Origin: JAIRVZ01 sp031553755
GTDB lineage: Bacteria > Bacteroidota > Bacteroidia > Bacteroidales > Azobacteroidaceae
Reading direction: 5' to 3'
Assembly (NCBI GenBank): GCA_031553755.1
Contig: JAVBKZ010000026.1
Span: forward strand, 1-38,352
Length of the DNA stretch: 38,352 nt
Every line of letters begins with the position of its first letter. The stretch's first letter is position 1. Positions 1 through 8,916 of this stretch are shown piece by piece. The translations under genes were made by a program, and so were the position numbers. The notes under the pieces are model-generated. The model searched no databases. It saw only the letters and a list, made by a program, of their open reading frames with translations, and had not been told where the DNA came from.

Positions 1-1
1 T

Positions 2-76
2 GAAGTTGCTAAATTTTGCAATGATGAAACGATAGAAGAATCTGTTTTCGATTTATTTATTAGATACTTACATTGA
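2..76 (+). CDS. 3' end of an unidentified gene (partial)
   Basis: An open frame enters from the left edge and ends at a TGA at 74-76, giving 24 residues that end in DLFIRYLH. The residue mix looks coding, but too little is present to name a family. It lies upstream of, and on the same strand as, the double-glycine leader protein at 268. It could be part of the same export or maturation locus, but the sequence here cannot show that. No terminator is obvious in the AT-rich 190 bases between the two. Confidence 0.45.
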   Translation, partial: EVAKFCNDETIEESVFDLFIRYLH

Positions 77-267
77 AATATGTTTAATAACATATAAAAA
101 ATTAAGGTGAAAATATAAAAATTATTCGTTTTTTCTTTTTCCTTGCAAAAATGTTAATCACTATAATTTTTAATCAACAATCTAATTTTAATCTTCACTT
201 AAAAACAAAATTAATACAACACATAATTATTTACTATTTATTTACACTAACTTAAAAATTAAATTTG
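77..267 (+). other. AT-rich leader region before the double-glycine protein gene
   Basis: Non-coding, very AT-rich. The last 60 bases contain A/C-rich words (ACAACACA, TTTACACTAA) of the kind found in leaders of well-expressed Bacteroidetes genes. I see no clear TAnnTTTG box, so the promoter is not placed. Confidence 0.3.
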
Positions 268-810
268 ATGAAAACGCTAAGAAAAATTGACATTGAAAAA
301 ATGCGTGCTGAAATGCCGGTGCTGAAAGAACAAGAACAAAGACAAATTGTAGGAGGAGTTGATTTCAATTCTATAGAGTTGAATGGAGGGGGTGAAGCTA
401 TTTCTTATGATTTGGGGGATAATGGAGAATCTTACACAGTGGTTTATGCTCCAAATGGAGATGTTTATTTCTTTGATGGAGTGACCGTTTCTAAAGGTTC
501 TTCCCCTGATGGTTCCGGACTTCAGTTTGATGGGGTAATTTATCAGGGAAAATCAGGATTAACCATGAATGAATTCATTCATGAGTATGGTCATTATTTT
601 CAAGAAAAAGAGAAGGGAACTGGTATGTATGTATTAACCGTTGGAGTAGAAAGTGCAGTAAAACATACACTTTCTAATGATATGTTAAAAAAATTATTTG
701 GAAGCGATTCGTATTATGGTACCGGATACGAAAACGATGCAAGTGCGAGGGGAAATGAATATATGGATACTTATTATCCAGATTCTCCTTATGAAGCCCC
801 TATAGAATGA
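268..810 (+). CDS. double-glycine leader protein with HEYGH zinc-peptidase-like motif
   Basis: 180 residues from the ATG at 268; a TTG three bases earlier is a less likely start. Residues 1-30 form a Bacteroidetes-type double-glycine leader (EMPVLKEQEQRQIVGG), the kind normally removed by the C39 peptidase of an ABC exporter. The remaining 150 residues are polar and have no membrane segment. Residues 105-109 read HEYGH, the HExxH motif of zinc metallopeptidases. Candidates for the third metal ligand lie about 46-55 residues later, in YENDASARGNEY (E155, D157, E164). I infer an exported protein with a zincin-like fold, perhaps an effector or self-processing factor. Its substrate and activity are unknown. 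A terminator follows, so it is probably the last gene of its transcript. Confidence 0.75.
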   Translation: MKTLRKIDIEKMRAEMPVLKEQEQRQIVGGVDFNSIELNGGGEAISYDLGDNGESYTVVYAPNGDVYFFDGVTVSKGSSPDGSGLQFDGVIYQGKSGLTMNEFIHEYGHYFQEKEKGTGMYVLTVGVESAVKHTLSNDMLKKLFGSDSYYGTGYENDASARGNEYMDTYYPDSPYEAPIE

Positions 811-819
811 TTTATAATT

Positions 820-860
820 AAAGACTAAATCTTGCTTTTGACGGGATTTAGTCTTTATTT
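820..860 (+). terminator. Rho-independent terminator after the double-glycine protein gene
   Basis: AAAGACTAAATC at 820-831 pairs perfectly with GATTTAGTCTTT at 845-856, leaving a 13-base loop and followed by ATTTTAAAATTT. This 12-bp stem lies 10 bases after the stop codon at 810. Confidence 0.75.
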
Positions 861-905
861 TAAAATTTCTCACCTAAGCTATAACTCTTGAAATTTTTAA
901 TTACC

Positions 906-2108
906 ATGAATCAAAAGTATTTGTTTTTATTATTATTTTGTATTAACACCGTTTTTTGTTTTTCAAAAAATCAAGACAATCTCCCTATAATCGAAAAAAT
1001 AGCGTTTGAGGAAGACTTCCCTTATTCGTTAAAAGGAACCATGTATTTACCTAACCAAAGCAAGCCAAAAAAAATTGCAATTTTTATTACCTCTGTATGG
1101 TATGATTTAGAGCCAGATTTTACCTCTACATTAGATACTTTATCGAATACAAGAAAATATATACAATATTTGACAGACAATAACAATGGAGTATTACTCC
1201 TTAATAGGGGTAATTATTTTCAAGTGAAAGAAAAAAATTTACCTTTAAGTATCAAGACTGTAGTTTCGGATACAGAAAAGGCACTAAGATACTTAAAAAT
1301 AGAGGAAAAATACGCCAAACTTCCTGTCGGTGTTATGGGAGCAAGTGAAACAGGATGTGCCGCGTCTATTATTGCTTCACAAAATGAAGATATTGCTTTT
1401 ACTATCTTAATCTCTACTCCCGGAGTAACTGGACTTGAAGAAAACGAATATGATAAAAACAGCATGCATTCCCCTTGGCAACTACCTTTGTTTTATACTG
1501 AAATTTTTCAAGATTCTGTATATTTTTTCAATAAAGAAAAATTTATAGTAAGAAAAAAAACAGGATTTGATAGTTTGATGTATAATAATTTTTACAGAGG
1601 AATAATAGATGCCGAACGTCAAGCTATTTCTATACATGAAAACTATGACTCAATCGTCATCTACACAGGAAATTTATTTCACGAAAAATGGGAAGGTACC
1701 AGTATGAAATCATTCTACACTAAAGACCAAAAAATGGGAAATCTTTCGAATAAAGAATTTTCCATTTTTTTGGCTAAAGCACTCTTAACACCTCGCCATA
1801 TCGAATTTTCTAAATGGGATCCCCAATTGTATTTTCCTAAAATTAAATGTCCTGTATTAATGTTATATGGAGAAAAAGATATAAATATTAACTTAAAAAC
1901 AGGAATTGATTCTGTAAAACAGATCATCAATGATTATCATCTAAACAATTTTACATTGAAATTATATGAAGGATTAGAACATAGCTTATATTCCAAAATG
2001 GAAAAACGGAAAGAGGGTTTATATAAAGGAAAACTTTTTCCTGTAGCTTCGGTTCCTAATTATGTATGCGAAGATATAATCAATTGGCTAAATAAAATAC
2101 CTGAATAA
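906..2108 (+). CDS. exported alpha/beta-hydrolase family protein
   Basis: 400 residues from the ATG at 906; a TTG at 888 would add six residues and spoil the signal peptide. The N-terminus (KYLFLLLFCINTVFCF) is a typical Sec signal peptide, so the enzyme is probably periplasmic or outer-membrane facing. The alpha/beta-hydrolase fold is suggested by a nucleophile elbow GASET within GVMGASETGCAAS near residue 145, a late acid in LMLYGEKD, and a C-terminal histidine in GLEHSLY. Strand order and spacing fit the dienelactone-hydrolase/BAAT-like group. The substrate is unknown. It is transcribed separately from the upstream gene because a strong terminator lies between them. Confidence 0.7.
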   Translation: MNQKYLFLLLFCINTVFCFSKNQDNLPIIEKIAFEEDFPYSLKGTMYLPNQSKPKKIAIFITSVWYDLEPDFTSTLDTLSNTRKYIQYLTDNNNGVLLLNRGNYFQVKEKNLPLSIKTVVSDTEKALRYLKIEEKYAKLPVGVMGASETGCAASIIASQNEDIAFTILISTPGVTGLEENEYDKNSMHSPWQLPLFYTEIFQDSVYFFNKEKFIVRKKTGFDSLMYNNFYRGIIDAERQAISIHENYDSIVIYTGNLFHEKWEGTSMKSFYTKDQKMGNLSNKEFSIFLAKALLTPRHIEFSKWDPQLYFPKIKCPVLMLYGEKDININLKTGIDSVKQIINDYHLNNFTLKLYEGLEHSLYSKMEKRKEGLYKGKLFPVASVPNYVCEDIINWLNKIPE

Positions 2109-2278
2109 TGTATGATTAATAGATAATATTCTCAATTATGGATAAAATTAACATAATTATTTTGACTATTAAAGAACTGTCTACAACAGGTATTGATCGA
2201 TACATACAAACATTGAAACCGAAAATGTTAGAATCAAATTAAAAAGACTTTATTCAACTTTTGGAACTGGACAAGACA

Positions 2279-2764
2279 CTAGCCTTTGAATATCAAAACA
2301 GTAGCATAGGCTGCCATACCTTCTTGTCTACCAACAAATCCTAATTTTTCAGTTGTGGTAGCTTTGATTGAAATATCATCCGCGTCAACTTGCATAACTT
2401 CCGCGAGACATTGTTGCATGCTTGGAATATGAGGATTTAATTTGGGTTGTTCGGCGCAGATTGTAGCATCAATATTTCCTAATTCATAGCCTTTTTCCCG
2501 AATCAATCGCATAGTATCTTTTAATAAGATCTTACTATCGATATCTTTATATTTTTTAGCAGTGTCTGGAAATTGGAAACCGATATCCCTCATATTGGCT
2601 GCCCCTAATAACGCGTCGCAAATAGCGTGAATCAACACATCCGCGTCTGAATGCCCTTGCAAACCTTTGTCATATTCTAAAAGGATTCCTCCCAACCATA
2701 ATTTTCGTCCTTCTTGAAAATTATGAACATCATAACCGAATCCGATTCTTACTTTTTTCATCAT
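2279..2764 (-). CDS. ispF: 2-C-methyl-D-erythritol 2,4-cyclodiphosphate synthase
   Basis: 161 residues, the normal length for IspF, which converts CDP-ME 2-phosphate to ME-cPP in the cytoplasmic MEP isoprenoid pathway. The metal-binding DVH appears in RIGFGYDVH near residue 12, followed by GHSDADVLIHA with the second metal histidine, DIGFQFPD, and the C-terminal TTTEKLGFVGRQEG loop that binds CDP. The start could be either ATG of the double ATG at 2764 or 2761. It is the last gene of the porU-porV-ispF series, 12 bases after porV. As I recall, Porphyromonas gingivalis has the same order (PG0026-PG0028). Confidence 0.96.
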   Translation of the reverse strand: MMKKVRIGFGYDVHNFQEGRKLWLGGILLEYDKGLQGHSDADVLIHAICDALLGAANMRDIGFQFPDTAKKYKDIDSKILLKDTMRLIREKGYELGNIDATICAEQPKLNPHIPSMQQCLAEVMQVDADDISIKATTTEKLGFVGRQEGMAAYATVLIFKG

Positions 2765-2776
2765 AAATACCGTTAG

Positions 2777-3934
2777 CTATCTCATGATATTTTTTAGTCC
2801 ATCCATATCGAAACTTAAACTAAACCGCAAAGTTTGGTCTAATGGATTGTTTGGTACTGTAGATATCAGGTAAGCAGCGTCTAATTGAAATACGTTAAGT
2901 TTGAAACCTGCTCCTAACGTAAAATATTGCCTGTTACCTTGATTCGGACTTTCATAAAAATAACCGCCTCTCACAAAAAATTTATGATCGTAGCAATATT
3001 CAGCACCTACCGACCACATGATTTCTTCAAATTCGCCTTTCGCTCCGTTAGGAGAATCAGTGAATGATTTAAAGATACCTTCGATAGGACCAATGTCATT
3101 GTAATCGTTCATAGCGGTTGTGCTACCGTTGATAGAATCAGAACGTGTCGGTACTAAAAATTTATTTAAATCCAGATTAAATGACATTGTGTTATAGTCA
3201 TCCAATGGGAATAAAAATGATCCTCCGATTCGAAGATTAGTAGGAAGAAACATAGGATTAAGACCTCCTTCGTATGAAATTTTATTACCAATATTAGAAA
3301 TGTTAAATCCCAAACCTAATAAGCATTCGTTACTACCTGCCATAACATAATTGCTATAATATCCGGCAATGTCGGCGGCAAACGAATTTCCCGGAGTTGT
3401 TCCTTCGCTTTCATTCGATCCTGCTCCCAAGTCAGAACGGATGTACCGGAAAGCGACTGCTCCTGAAAATGTTTCTGAAAATTTAAGCGAATAACTTAAA
3501 TCTAAAGACATCTCGTAAGGACTTGTTACTGTCGGATTCGTATCATCAGCACCTGTCGTTAAAGCGATTTCACCTAAAGAAAAATATCTTAAAGATGCTC
3601 CTATAGCCTGTCTGTCATTATCGCCAAGCTTATAATATCCCGAAACGTAAGCGAGATCGATATCGTCAACCAAATTCCGTAACCATGGAGTGTATGAAAT
3701 TCCAACACCTGCTTTACTGTATGCGAAAGCATATTTTGCAGGATTCCAATACTGAGAATATATATCAGGGTCTGTTGCTCCTCCAACATCACCCATTGCT
3801 CCTCCACGAGCGTCAGGAGCAATAGTTAATGAAGGAACTCCATAAATTATAGGGTTAAATTCATTTTTTTGGGCTTGTGATAAAGTTACACTTAATAAAC
3901 AAAGCACAAGCGTTATTAATTTTATTTTTTTCAT
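2777..3934 (-). CDS. porV: type IX secretion outer-membrane protein PorV (LptO)
   Basis: 385 residues with a Sec signal peptide (LITLVLCLLSVTLSQAQ) and a FadL-like beta-barrel pattern of alternating aromatic and small residues. The start of the mature protein, NPIIYGVPSLTIAPDARGGAMG, is the hallmark of PorV/LptO. PorV is the shuttle that collects folded T9SS cargo at the translocon and delivers it to the attachment complex containing the sortase PorU, whose gene lies immediately upstream. The two genes are separated by 118 bases holding a 13-bp inverted repeat. Family identity is very likely from sequence and gene order together. Confidence 0.93.
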   Translation of the reverse strand: MKKIKLITLVLCLLSVTLSQAQKNEFNPIIYGVPSLTIAPDARGGAMGDVGGATDPDIYSQYWNPAKYAFAYSKAGVGISYTPWLRNLVDDIDLAYVSGYYKLGDNDRQAIGASLRYFSLGEIALTTGADDTNPTVTSPYEMSLDLSYSLKFSETFSGAVAFRYIRSDLGAGSNESEGTTPGNSFAADIAGYYSNYVMAGSNECLLGLGFNISNIGNKISYEGGLNPMFLPTNLRIGGSFLFPLDDYNTMSFNLDLNKFLVPTRSDSINGSTTAMNDYNDIGPIEGIFKSFTDSPNGAKGEFEEIMWSVGAEYCYDHKFFVRGGYFYESPNQGNRQYFTLGAGFKLNVFQLDAAYLISTVPNNPLDQTLRFSLSFDMDGLKNIMR

Positions 3935-3960
3935 TTGAGAAATAATTGGTTTGACATAAA

Positions 3961-4013
3961 GAAAAATGAAAAGAATGATATTTTTGATCAGAGGTCCATC
4001 CTTTTCATTTTTC
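3961..4013. repeat. 13-bp perfect inverted repeat between porU and porV
   Basis: GAAAAATGAAAAG at 3961-3973 and CTTTTCATTTTTC at 4001-4013 are exact reverse complements with a 27-base spacer. In the minus-strand transcript this can form a hairpin 26 bases before the porV start, where it could act as a processing or attenuation site. The stem is AT-rich and lacks a long U-tract, so I do not call it a terminator. Confidence 0.5.
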
Positions 4014-4052
4014 TACGTTCATTCAGCACTTTAAACAGTACTTTTAGTGTTT

Positions 4053-7000
4053 TTATTGTGCTACTATTATCATTTTTTTAGCATTTGTGCTTTCTGTACC
4101 ATTTGGAGTTTTGATTGTAGCTTTGTAAATATAAACTCCGGGTTGTAAATTACTTCCGCTTTCAGAAATTAAATCCCACGGAATTTCATAAGCACTCATT
4201 AAATCAGAAGAACCTGTTTCCGTATGGTTCCATACGGGTCTTCCGGAAATATCAAATACATGAATAGTTGATTCTATCAGTGTTGCCGGCATGTTATGCT
4301 GGAATTCAAAATAAGCCGTTTCTCCTAATTTGATAGGATTATTTTTTACTCGCAAATCAGACATTACAGGAGCGATTCCACTTTTAACATAGAAGTCGAA
4401 TGTTGTGACTGTAGAATTATTCATAATATTCCATGCCCGGAAAGTCAAACTGTGTTTTCCTTCAGGTAGTTGAGGTATCGAAAATTCGAGCGTTCCTTTT
4501 GCCGGATCTTCTATTGATGGTTTGTAATAATTATTCAAATTGTATGTCGTATAGGGAGAATGGTCAATGATAAGTTCGATGTCATGACCGATTCCTGCTC
4601 CGGAGACATTGATTCCGTATTGGTCTTTTAAGTCTACTACTAAATATGGAGTCGCATTAACTACACTTTCTGGTTTGAAAGCTTCTGAATTCAGAAATAT
4701 ACGTTCAATCGAAGGCCCATTTTCATTTAATTCGGCATCCGGATTTGTTCCGAATAAATTATATTTTTCGAAATATCCTTTGGCTTCAGTTCCGTTTTCA
4801 TCAGTACTTGTCGCGTAAAAATTCATTTTACCAAGATTTTGAGTTTCCGCGATGTCTAAATTGACGGTAAACTTGAAGTCGAAACTTCCGTTTTTTATAG
4901 AATTATATCCCGAGTAGATTAAACTTGGATAATCGGTAAAGTAAGAATAACCGGTAATTGAATTATTCTTTACTTTATATGATACGGTTTGTGTATTTTG
5001 AAGACCATCAAATATGTTTATAGAAAGAGGACCGTTGAAGTTATGATCAATCGCCCCTGATTCATTTTTGATATAACCGGATACAGATACACTTTCTAAA
5101 GCTTGAAACGTATATGTCTTGTCTTTTTCAACAGGTTGGTCATTAATTTTATCAACAACAATTTCGTATTCCGGATAATTTAATTTGAGGGCAGGATCTC
5201 CCAAAAGAATATAATTCATTTTATTATCATTCGAACCGAGTTGATTTTTACTGTCTCTCAGTACATCTCCAAGAGCAGGATATGAACCATCTTCCTTTTC
5301 AAATAAATTTTTAGTTAAACGAAGGTTTAGTTTTACGTTGTCATTCGCATATACTATTCTTGTAGTTGTGAACAAAGCGATTGCGCCACTTTTTTCACTA
5401 AGAAAAGCAAGTTCTCCCGCTGAAGTTGATGGCTCGTCAAATGGTCCGAAATCACAAGTCGCTGTTATCCATAAAGGTAATGTTTTATATTTATATTGTT
5501 GTATTTCAGGAGATGTAACAACAGCATGTCCTAAAGACCGTGTGTTGCCGTGTCCGGTATAATTGACCATTAGACAGCCGTTTTCTAAACTGTTCATCAA
5601 TTTTTTCTTAGCTGTATTGTCGTATAATACTTTTCCTCCGGATGTCTCAGCCTGATACGCATCCATATATATTTTAGTCGTAATATATTCAGGATGTAAT
5701 TTTTGCATAATGTGATAAGCTACACTATCCGCTTGTTTCATGTGTTGGGTAAAATTGTCATTGTCGACATTTGAATCCGTATCATCGGCTAAAAAGACAA
5801 CCGTATTTTTCCAAATACCTCGATTGGTATTGTTCATGTATGAAATTGTTTTATCCACAGCCTTTTTTGCGCCACTTAATGTTTGTATAGGAAATCGTCC
5901 GATTCCTAAATTTAGGGTTCGCGCGCTATATGCTTTGGGTTTACTTAAATTATCAACATCTTTTTCATTCAGGAATCCAAAGAAATCATCACATGAATAC
6001 GAAGTGTTTTTATCTAAAGATTGCTTTACCTGATAAGAAAGCAGGAAGTTTTCTTTGTTGAAAGATGAACATACTTTATCTATAAAACGATTGTCGAATA
6101 TACCATCTCCAAACAATAATAAATATTTGGGATGTTTTGATTTATCAGTCTCCGCTCTGTCATAAAACATCTTCATGAAAAACCTGTATGCCGAAGCATC
6201 GGGAGCGCCGGATGAAAACTCGTTGTATATTTGCTCTGGAGTTACAACAACAACCTCTAATCCTGATTTGTTTTTATGGGCTTGGGCTAATCTCTCTGCC
6301 TCAGAAACAAAAGCTTTTGGAGAAATAATCGCCATATCAATTTGGCTGAGTCCATGCAAATTTTGATTTTCAACATTGCCCAATGATTTTGGAACGTTAA
6401 AACTTTTGACCGGATCTATGAGCGCGAATTCTCTTATTGAGCCATTAGGCGATTTGAAACTTAATATTCCATTAGAATAGACGGTGTTGACTTCATAAAT
6501 ATTATTATAGTTGGTTACATCTAAGACTATCAATCCTTCTTTAGCATTAGAAATATTATATTGGACATCATAGTTTTTATTTTCTTTATTCCTGAAAAGA
6601 GTGTATCCGGTATCATAATACTTCAATTCTCTAGTCATGTTTAATCTGATGTAATTCAGGTATGAAAGTTGAGTCCCTCCCATAAAATTTATTCCGATGG
6701 TAGTTTGATCGGATTTAGAACCTTCAGGCCATTCTATCCTTGAATCAATGGCTGTAGGCGTGGAACTGGAAGTTATAGGTAATGTTTTGAGATCAGTATT
6801 ATTTACGCTAATTTTCAATTCGGTATTCGCGGAAACACTTGCGGCGAATGAAATTTTTACAATTCCTTTTGCCGAGGTTATTCCGGGAATCGCGAAAGGA
6901 AAGGATTGAATGTTTTTATTTGTAAAACTTTCGCCAAATAATTCTCTTCCCGTTTTTATTATCGATGTCTCTTCTTTTTCATGCAGCATATAATCATCAA

Positions 7001-7523
7001 AAGTAGTTAAGGTTATAGAGGATGTTGAAGATGCCGTACGTTTTTCAAGTTTTTCATTGCCGGTTCCTTGGGAATCTGTAATGAAATATGAACCGTATGT
7101 TGAATAAGGATTATTTTCATGTTCATATTCAACTCCTGAATAATTCCATTTTACAGTGCCTTTTCCATAAAAAAGCATAAATTCTCCTGCGTCTAATTTG
7201 TTATCGCTTCCGCTTATCCACACCGGGACTTTGGGTAAATCGTCAATATAATTAGAATAATATTCATCTAAAATCCAACCTCCATATCCGAAAATTTTTG
7301 CATTTGCTGGGTTTAATCCCATTTTCTGGATGTCTTCGTAAGTTAGTTTATATATGGCATTTTCCTTTACTTCGAGTTTAATCCATTTTCCGGAAGATAA
7401 TATGGAATTTTTTGAATATTTATTTCCGTCATTTTCTGCGGAATAACTTTTTTGAGTATTGACAATTGTCAATGTTGCGGCTAAAAAAATAAAATAAGAT
7501 TTGAAAATGTTAATGGTTTTCAT
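4053..7523 (-). CDS. porU: type IX secretion sortase PorU (C25 gingipain-like peptidase)
   Basis: 1156 residues with an N-terminal signal peptide. The C25 catalytic domain lies in the middle: the histidine is in YTGHGNT (His658) and the nucleophile in TATCDFG (Cys690). These match, within a residue, the catalytic pair I recall for P. gingivalis PorU. The C-terminus carries a T9SS type-A sorting-like domain (NNPIKLGE..., FDISGRPVW, LQPGVYIYKA). PorU cleaves the C-terminal signal from T9SS cargo at the cell surface and links the cargo to A-LPS. The start ATG at 7523 overlaps the stop of the FAH-family gene by four bases, so the two are translationally coupled. porV follows. Confidence 0.95.
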   Translation of the reverse strand: MKTINIFKSYFIFLAATLTIVNTQKSYSAENDGNKYSKNSILSSGKWIKLEVKENAIYKLTYEDIQKMGLNPANAKIFGYGGWILDEYYSNYIDDLPKVPVWISGSDNKLDAGEFMLFYGKGTVKWNYSGVEYEHENNPYSTYGSYFITDSQGTGNEKLEKRTASSTSSITLTTFDDYMLHEKEETSIIKTGRELFGESFTNKNIQSFPFAIPGITSAKGIVKISFAASVSANTELKISVNNTDLKTLPITSSSTPTAIDSRIEWPEGSKSDQTTIGINFMGGTQLSYLNYIRLNMTRELKYYDTGYTLFRNKENKNYDVQYNISNAKEGLIVLDVTNYNNIYEVNTVYSNGILSFKSPNGSIREFALIDPVKSFNVPKSLGNVENQNLHGLSQIDMAIISPKAFVSEAERLAQAHKNKSGLEVVVVTPEQIYNEFSSGAPDASAYRFFMKMFYDRAETDKSKHPKYLLLFGDGIFDNRFIDKVCSSFNKENFLLSYQVKQSLDKNTSYSCDDFFGFLNEKDVDNLSKPKAYSARTLNLGIGRFPIQTLSGAKKAVDKTISYMNNTNRGIWKNTVVFLADDTDSNVDNDNFTQHMKQADSVAYHIMQKLHPEYITTKIYMDAYQAETSGGKVLYDNTAKKKLMNSLENGCLMVNYTGHGNTRSLGHAVVTSPEIQQYKYKTLPLWITATCDFGPFDEPSTSAGELAFLSEKSGAIALFTTTRIVYANDNVKLNLRLTKNLFEKEDGSYPALGDVLRDSKNQLGSNDNKMNYILLGDPALKLNYPEYEIVVDKINDQPVEKDKTYTFQALESVSVSGYIKNESGAIDHNFNGPLSINIFDGLQNTQTVSYKVKNNSITGYSYFTDYPSLIYSGYNSIKNGSFDFKFTVNLDIAETQNLGKMNFYATSTDENGTEAKGYFEKYNLFGTNPDAELNENGPSIERIFLNSEAFKPESVVNATPYLVVDLKDQYGINVSGAGIGHDIELIIDHSPYTTYNLNNYYKPSIEDPAKGTLEFSIPQLPEGKHSLTFRAWNIMNNSTVTTFDFYVKSGIAPVMSDLRVKNNPIKLGETAYFEFQHNMPATLIESTIHVFDISGRPVWNHTETGSSDLMSAYEIPWDLISESGSNLQPGVYIYKATIKTPNGTESTNAKKMIIVAQ

Positions 7524-8137
7524 TTTATGTTTATTTCAAGTAATTTGAAGTTTTCAATATAACCCTCTATCTTGTCATCAATATTTATTTTTCCAACTCC
7601 GGCAGGAGTTCCTGTAAATATTAAATCTCCTATTTTCAAAGTAAAAAAACGACTAACATATGAAACGATTTGATTTGTTTTGAATATCATATCTTTAGTG
7701 TTTCCTTTTTGTACTGTATTTCCGTTTATATCCAATTTGAATGACAAATTGTCAATATTTCCTTCTAAGTCAGACAATGGAATGAATTTTCCAATTCCGG
7801 CAGAGTTGTCAAATGCCTTACTAATTTCCCAAGGCATTCCTGTTTCTCTTAGTTTATATTGCAAATCCCGTGCCGTAAAATCAATGCCAACAGTAACTTC
7901 ATTATAATACCTGTGGGCAAATTTTTCAGCAATGTTTTTACCTAATTTATTAATTTTTACCACGATTTCCGCTTCATAGTGCATTTCGGAAGAAAAATCA
8001 GGTATATAAAATGGTTTTCCGTCTTTTAGCAATGAAGAATCCGGTTTTAAAAATATTGTCGGATCTTCACTAATTAACGTATTTTTTATTTCTTTATTGT
8101 GATCAGCATAATTCATGCCAATACATATAATTTTCAT
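7520..8137 (-). CDS. fumarylacetoacetate hydrolase (FAH) family protein
   Basis: 205 residues, the size of a single FAH catalytic domain. The N-terminus KIICIGMNYADHNKE matches the family, acidic metal-binding residues fall in MHYEAEIVVKI, and VGIDFTARDLQ and LIFTGTPAGVG are conserved FAH signatures. Members hydrolyse or decarboxylate 2-oxo acids or acylpyruvates; the specific substrate cannot be read from sequence. The gene starts directly after the rex stop and overlaps porU by four bases, so it belongs to the rex-FAH-porU-porV-ispF transcript. Its association with T9SS genes is probably positional rather than functional. Confidence 0.9.
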   Translation of the reverse strand: MKIICIGMNYADHNKEIKNTLISEDPTIFLKPDSSLLKDGKPFYIPDFSSEMHYEAEIVVKINKLGKNIAEKFAHRYYNEVTVGIDFTARDLQYKLRETGMPWEISKAFDNSAGIGKFIPLSDLEGNIDNLSFKLDINGNTVQKGNTKDMIFKTNQIVSYVSRFFTLKIGDLIFTGTPAGVGKINIDDKIEGYIENFKLLEINIK

Positions 8138-8785
8138 CTAAATTGAGTTTGAGTTTAAACGGTTAAACATAACGGCTAAATGAGCATATATCGATGTGTT
8201 TTGTACAACGATATTTTCCGGAACTTTGATCCGGAATGGTGTAAAGTTCCATATGGCTTTAATTCCTCCTTTTATCATAATATCAGCGACTTCCTGAGCG
8301 TTATCGACCGGAACGGTAAGAATACCTATTTTTATATTCATTTTCTTACCCATTTCAGGAAAGTTTGTAACGTTGTGAATGGGGATGTTGTTGATGGAAG
8401 TTCCTGTCATTTGCGGATTTACATCAAAACCGGCAACTACATCCAGTCCATATTGATTGAGACCGGAATCGTGTAGCAAAGAAGCGCCTAAACTTCCGAC
8501 TCCAAATAAAAAAGCTTTGTGAGAAGATGTAAAGCCGAGAAAATCTTCTAAAACAGTGACGAGGGAGTCAATGTCGTATCCAACTCTGGTTTTGCCTACG
8601 ACTTTAACAAAAGATAAATCTTTAGCGACCAAAGAGGAATCAACATTAATTTCTTTTCCTATTTGTGTTGATGAAACAATAGTTTCACCTCTTTTTTTTA
8701 GGAGTTTTATAAAAGCTAAATACCAAGGCAACCTACGTAATGTTGGTTCAGGTATTTTTCCTAAATTTTCTGTAGTTTTTATCAT
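8138..8785 (-). CDS. rex: redox-sensing transcriptional repressor Rex
   Basis: 215 residues, the usual Rex length. An N-terminal winged-helix domain (residues about 10-80, with SSTQIGKEINVDSSLVAKDLS as its recognition region) precedes a Rossmann domain with the nucleotide motif GVGSLG at residues 95-100. Rex senses the NADH/NAD+ ratio and represses fermentation and respiration genes when NADH is low. The gene heads the minus-strand operon and its stop codon abuts the FAH-family start. A single TTGTGAA half-site, the core of the usual Rex operator, lies just upstream at 8786-8792, but no matching second half is present. Confidence 0.95.
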   Translation of the reverse strand: MIKTTENLGKIPEPTLRRLPWYLAFIKLLKKRGETIVSSTQIGKEINVDSSLVAKDLSFVKVVGKTRVGYDIDSLVTVLEDFLGFTSSHKAFLFGVGSLGASLLHDSGLNQYGLDVVAGFDVNPQMTGTSINNIPIHNVTNFPEMGKKMNIKIGILTVPVDNAQEVADIMIKGGIKAIWNFTPFRIKVPENIVVQNTSIYAHLAVMFNRLNSNSI

Positions 8786-8828
8786 TTGTGAATTTATCGT
8801 CGAAAATATAAAAATTAAGCTTGATTTG

Positions 8829-8836
8829 CAAATATA
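8829..8836 (-). promoter_or_regulatory. minus-7 box for the rex operon
   Basis: Read on the minus strand this is TATATTTG, a perfect Bacteroidetes TAnnTTTG box, 43 bases before the rex ATG. No clear TTTG minus-33 element is seen at the expected spacing. Confidence 0.5.
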
Positions 8837-8889
8837 TGAAAAAATGTAGTATGATAAATGCCGGAATTATAAATGTTATATAAAAATGT

Positions 8890-8897
8890 TATATTTG
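8890..8897 (+). promoter_or_regulatory. minus-7 box for the SUI1-family gene
   Basis: TATATTTG matches TAnnTTTG exactly and lies 19 bases before the ATG at 8917, implying a very short leader. It is divergent from the rex promoter about 55 bases away. Confidence 0.5.
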
Positions 8898-8916
8898 GAC
8901 CAAAATTAATTTGGTT

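Noticed and set aside
2138..2242. 34-codon open frame between the hydrolase gene and ispF
   Set aside because: It has an ATG and stop but no recognisable similarity or good initiation signals; too short to support as a gene. It could be a remnant.
8786..8792. TTGTGAA as a full Rex operator
   Set aside because: Only one half-site is present; the reverse-complement half at the expected spacing is missing, so no operator feature was called.
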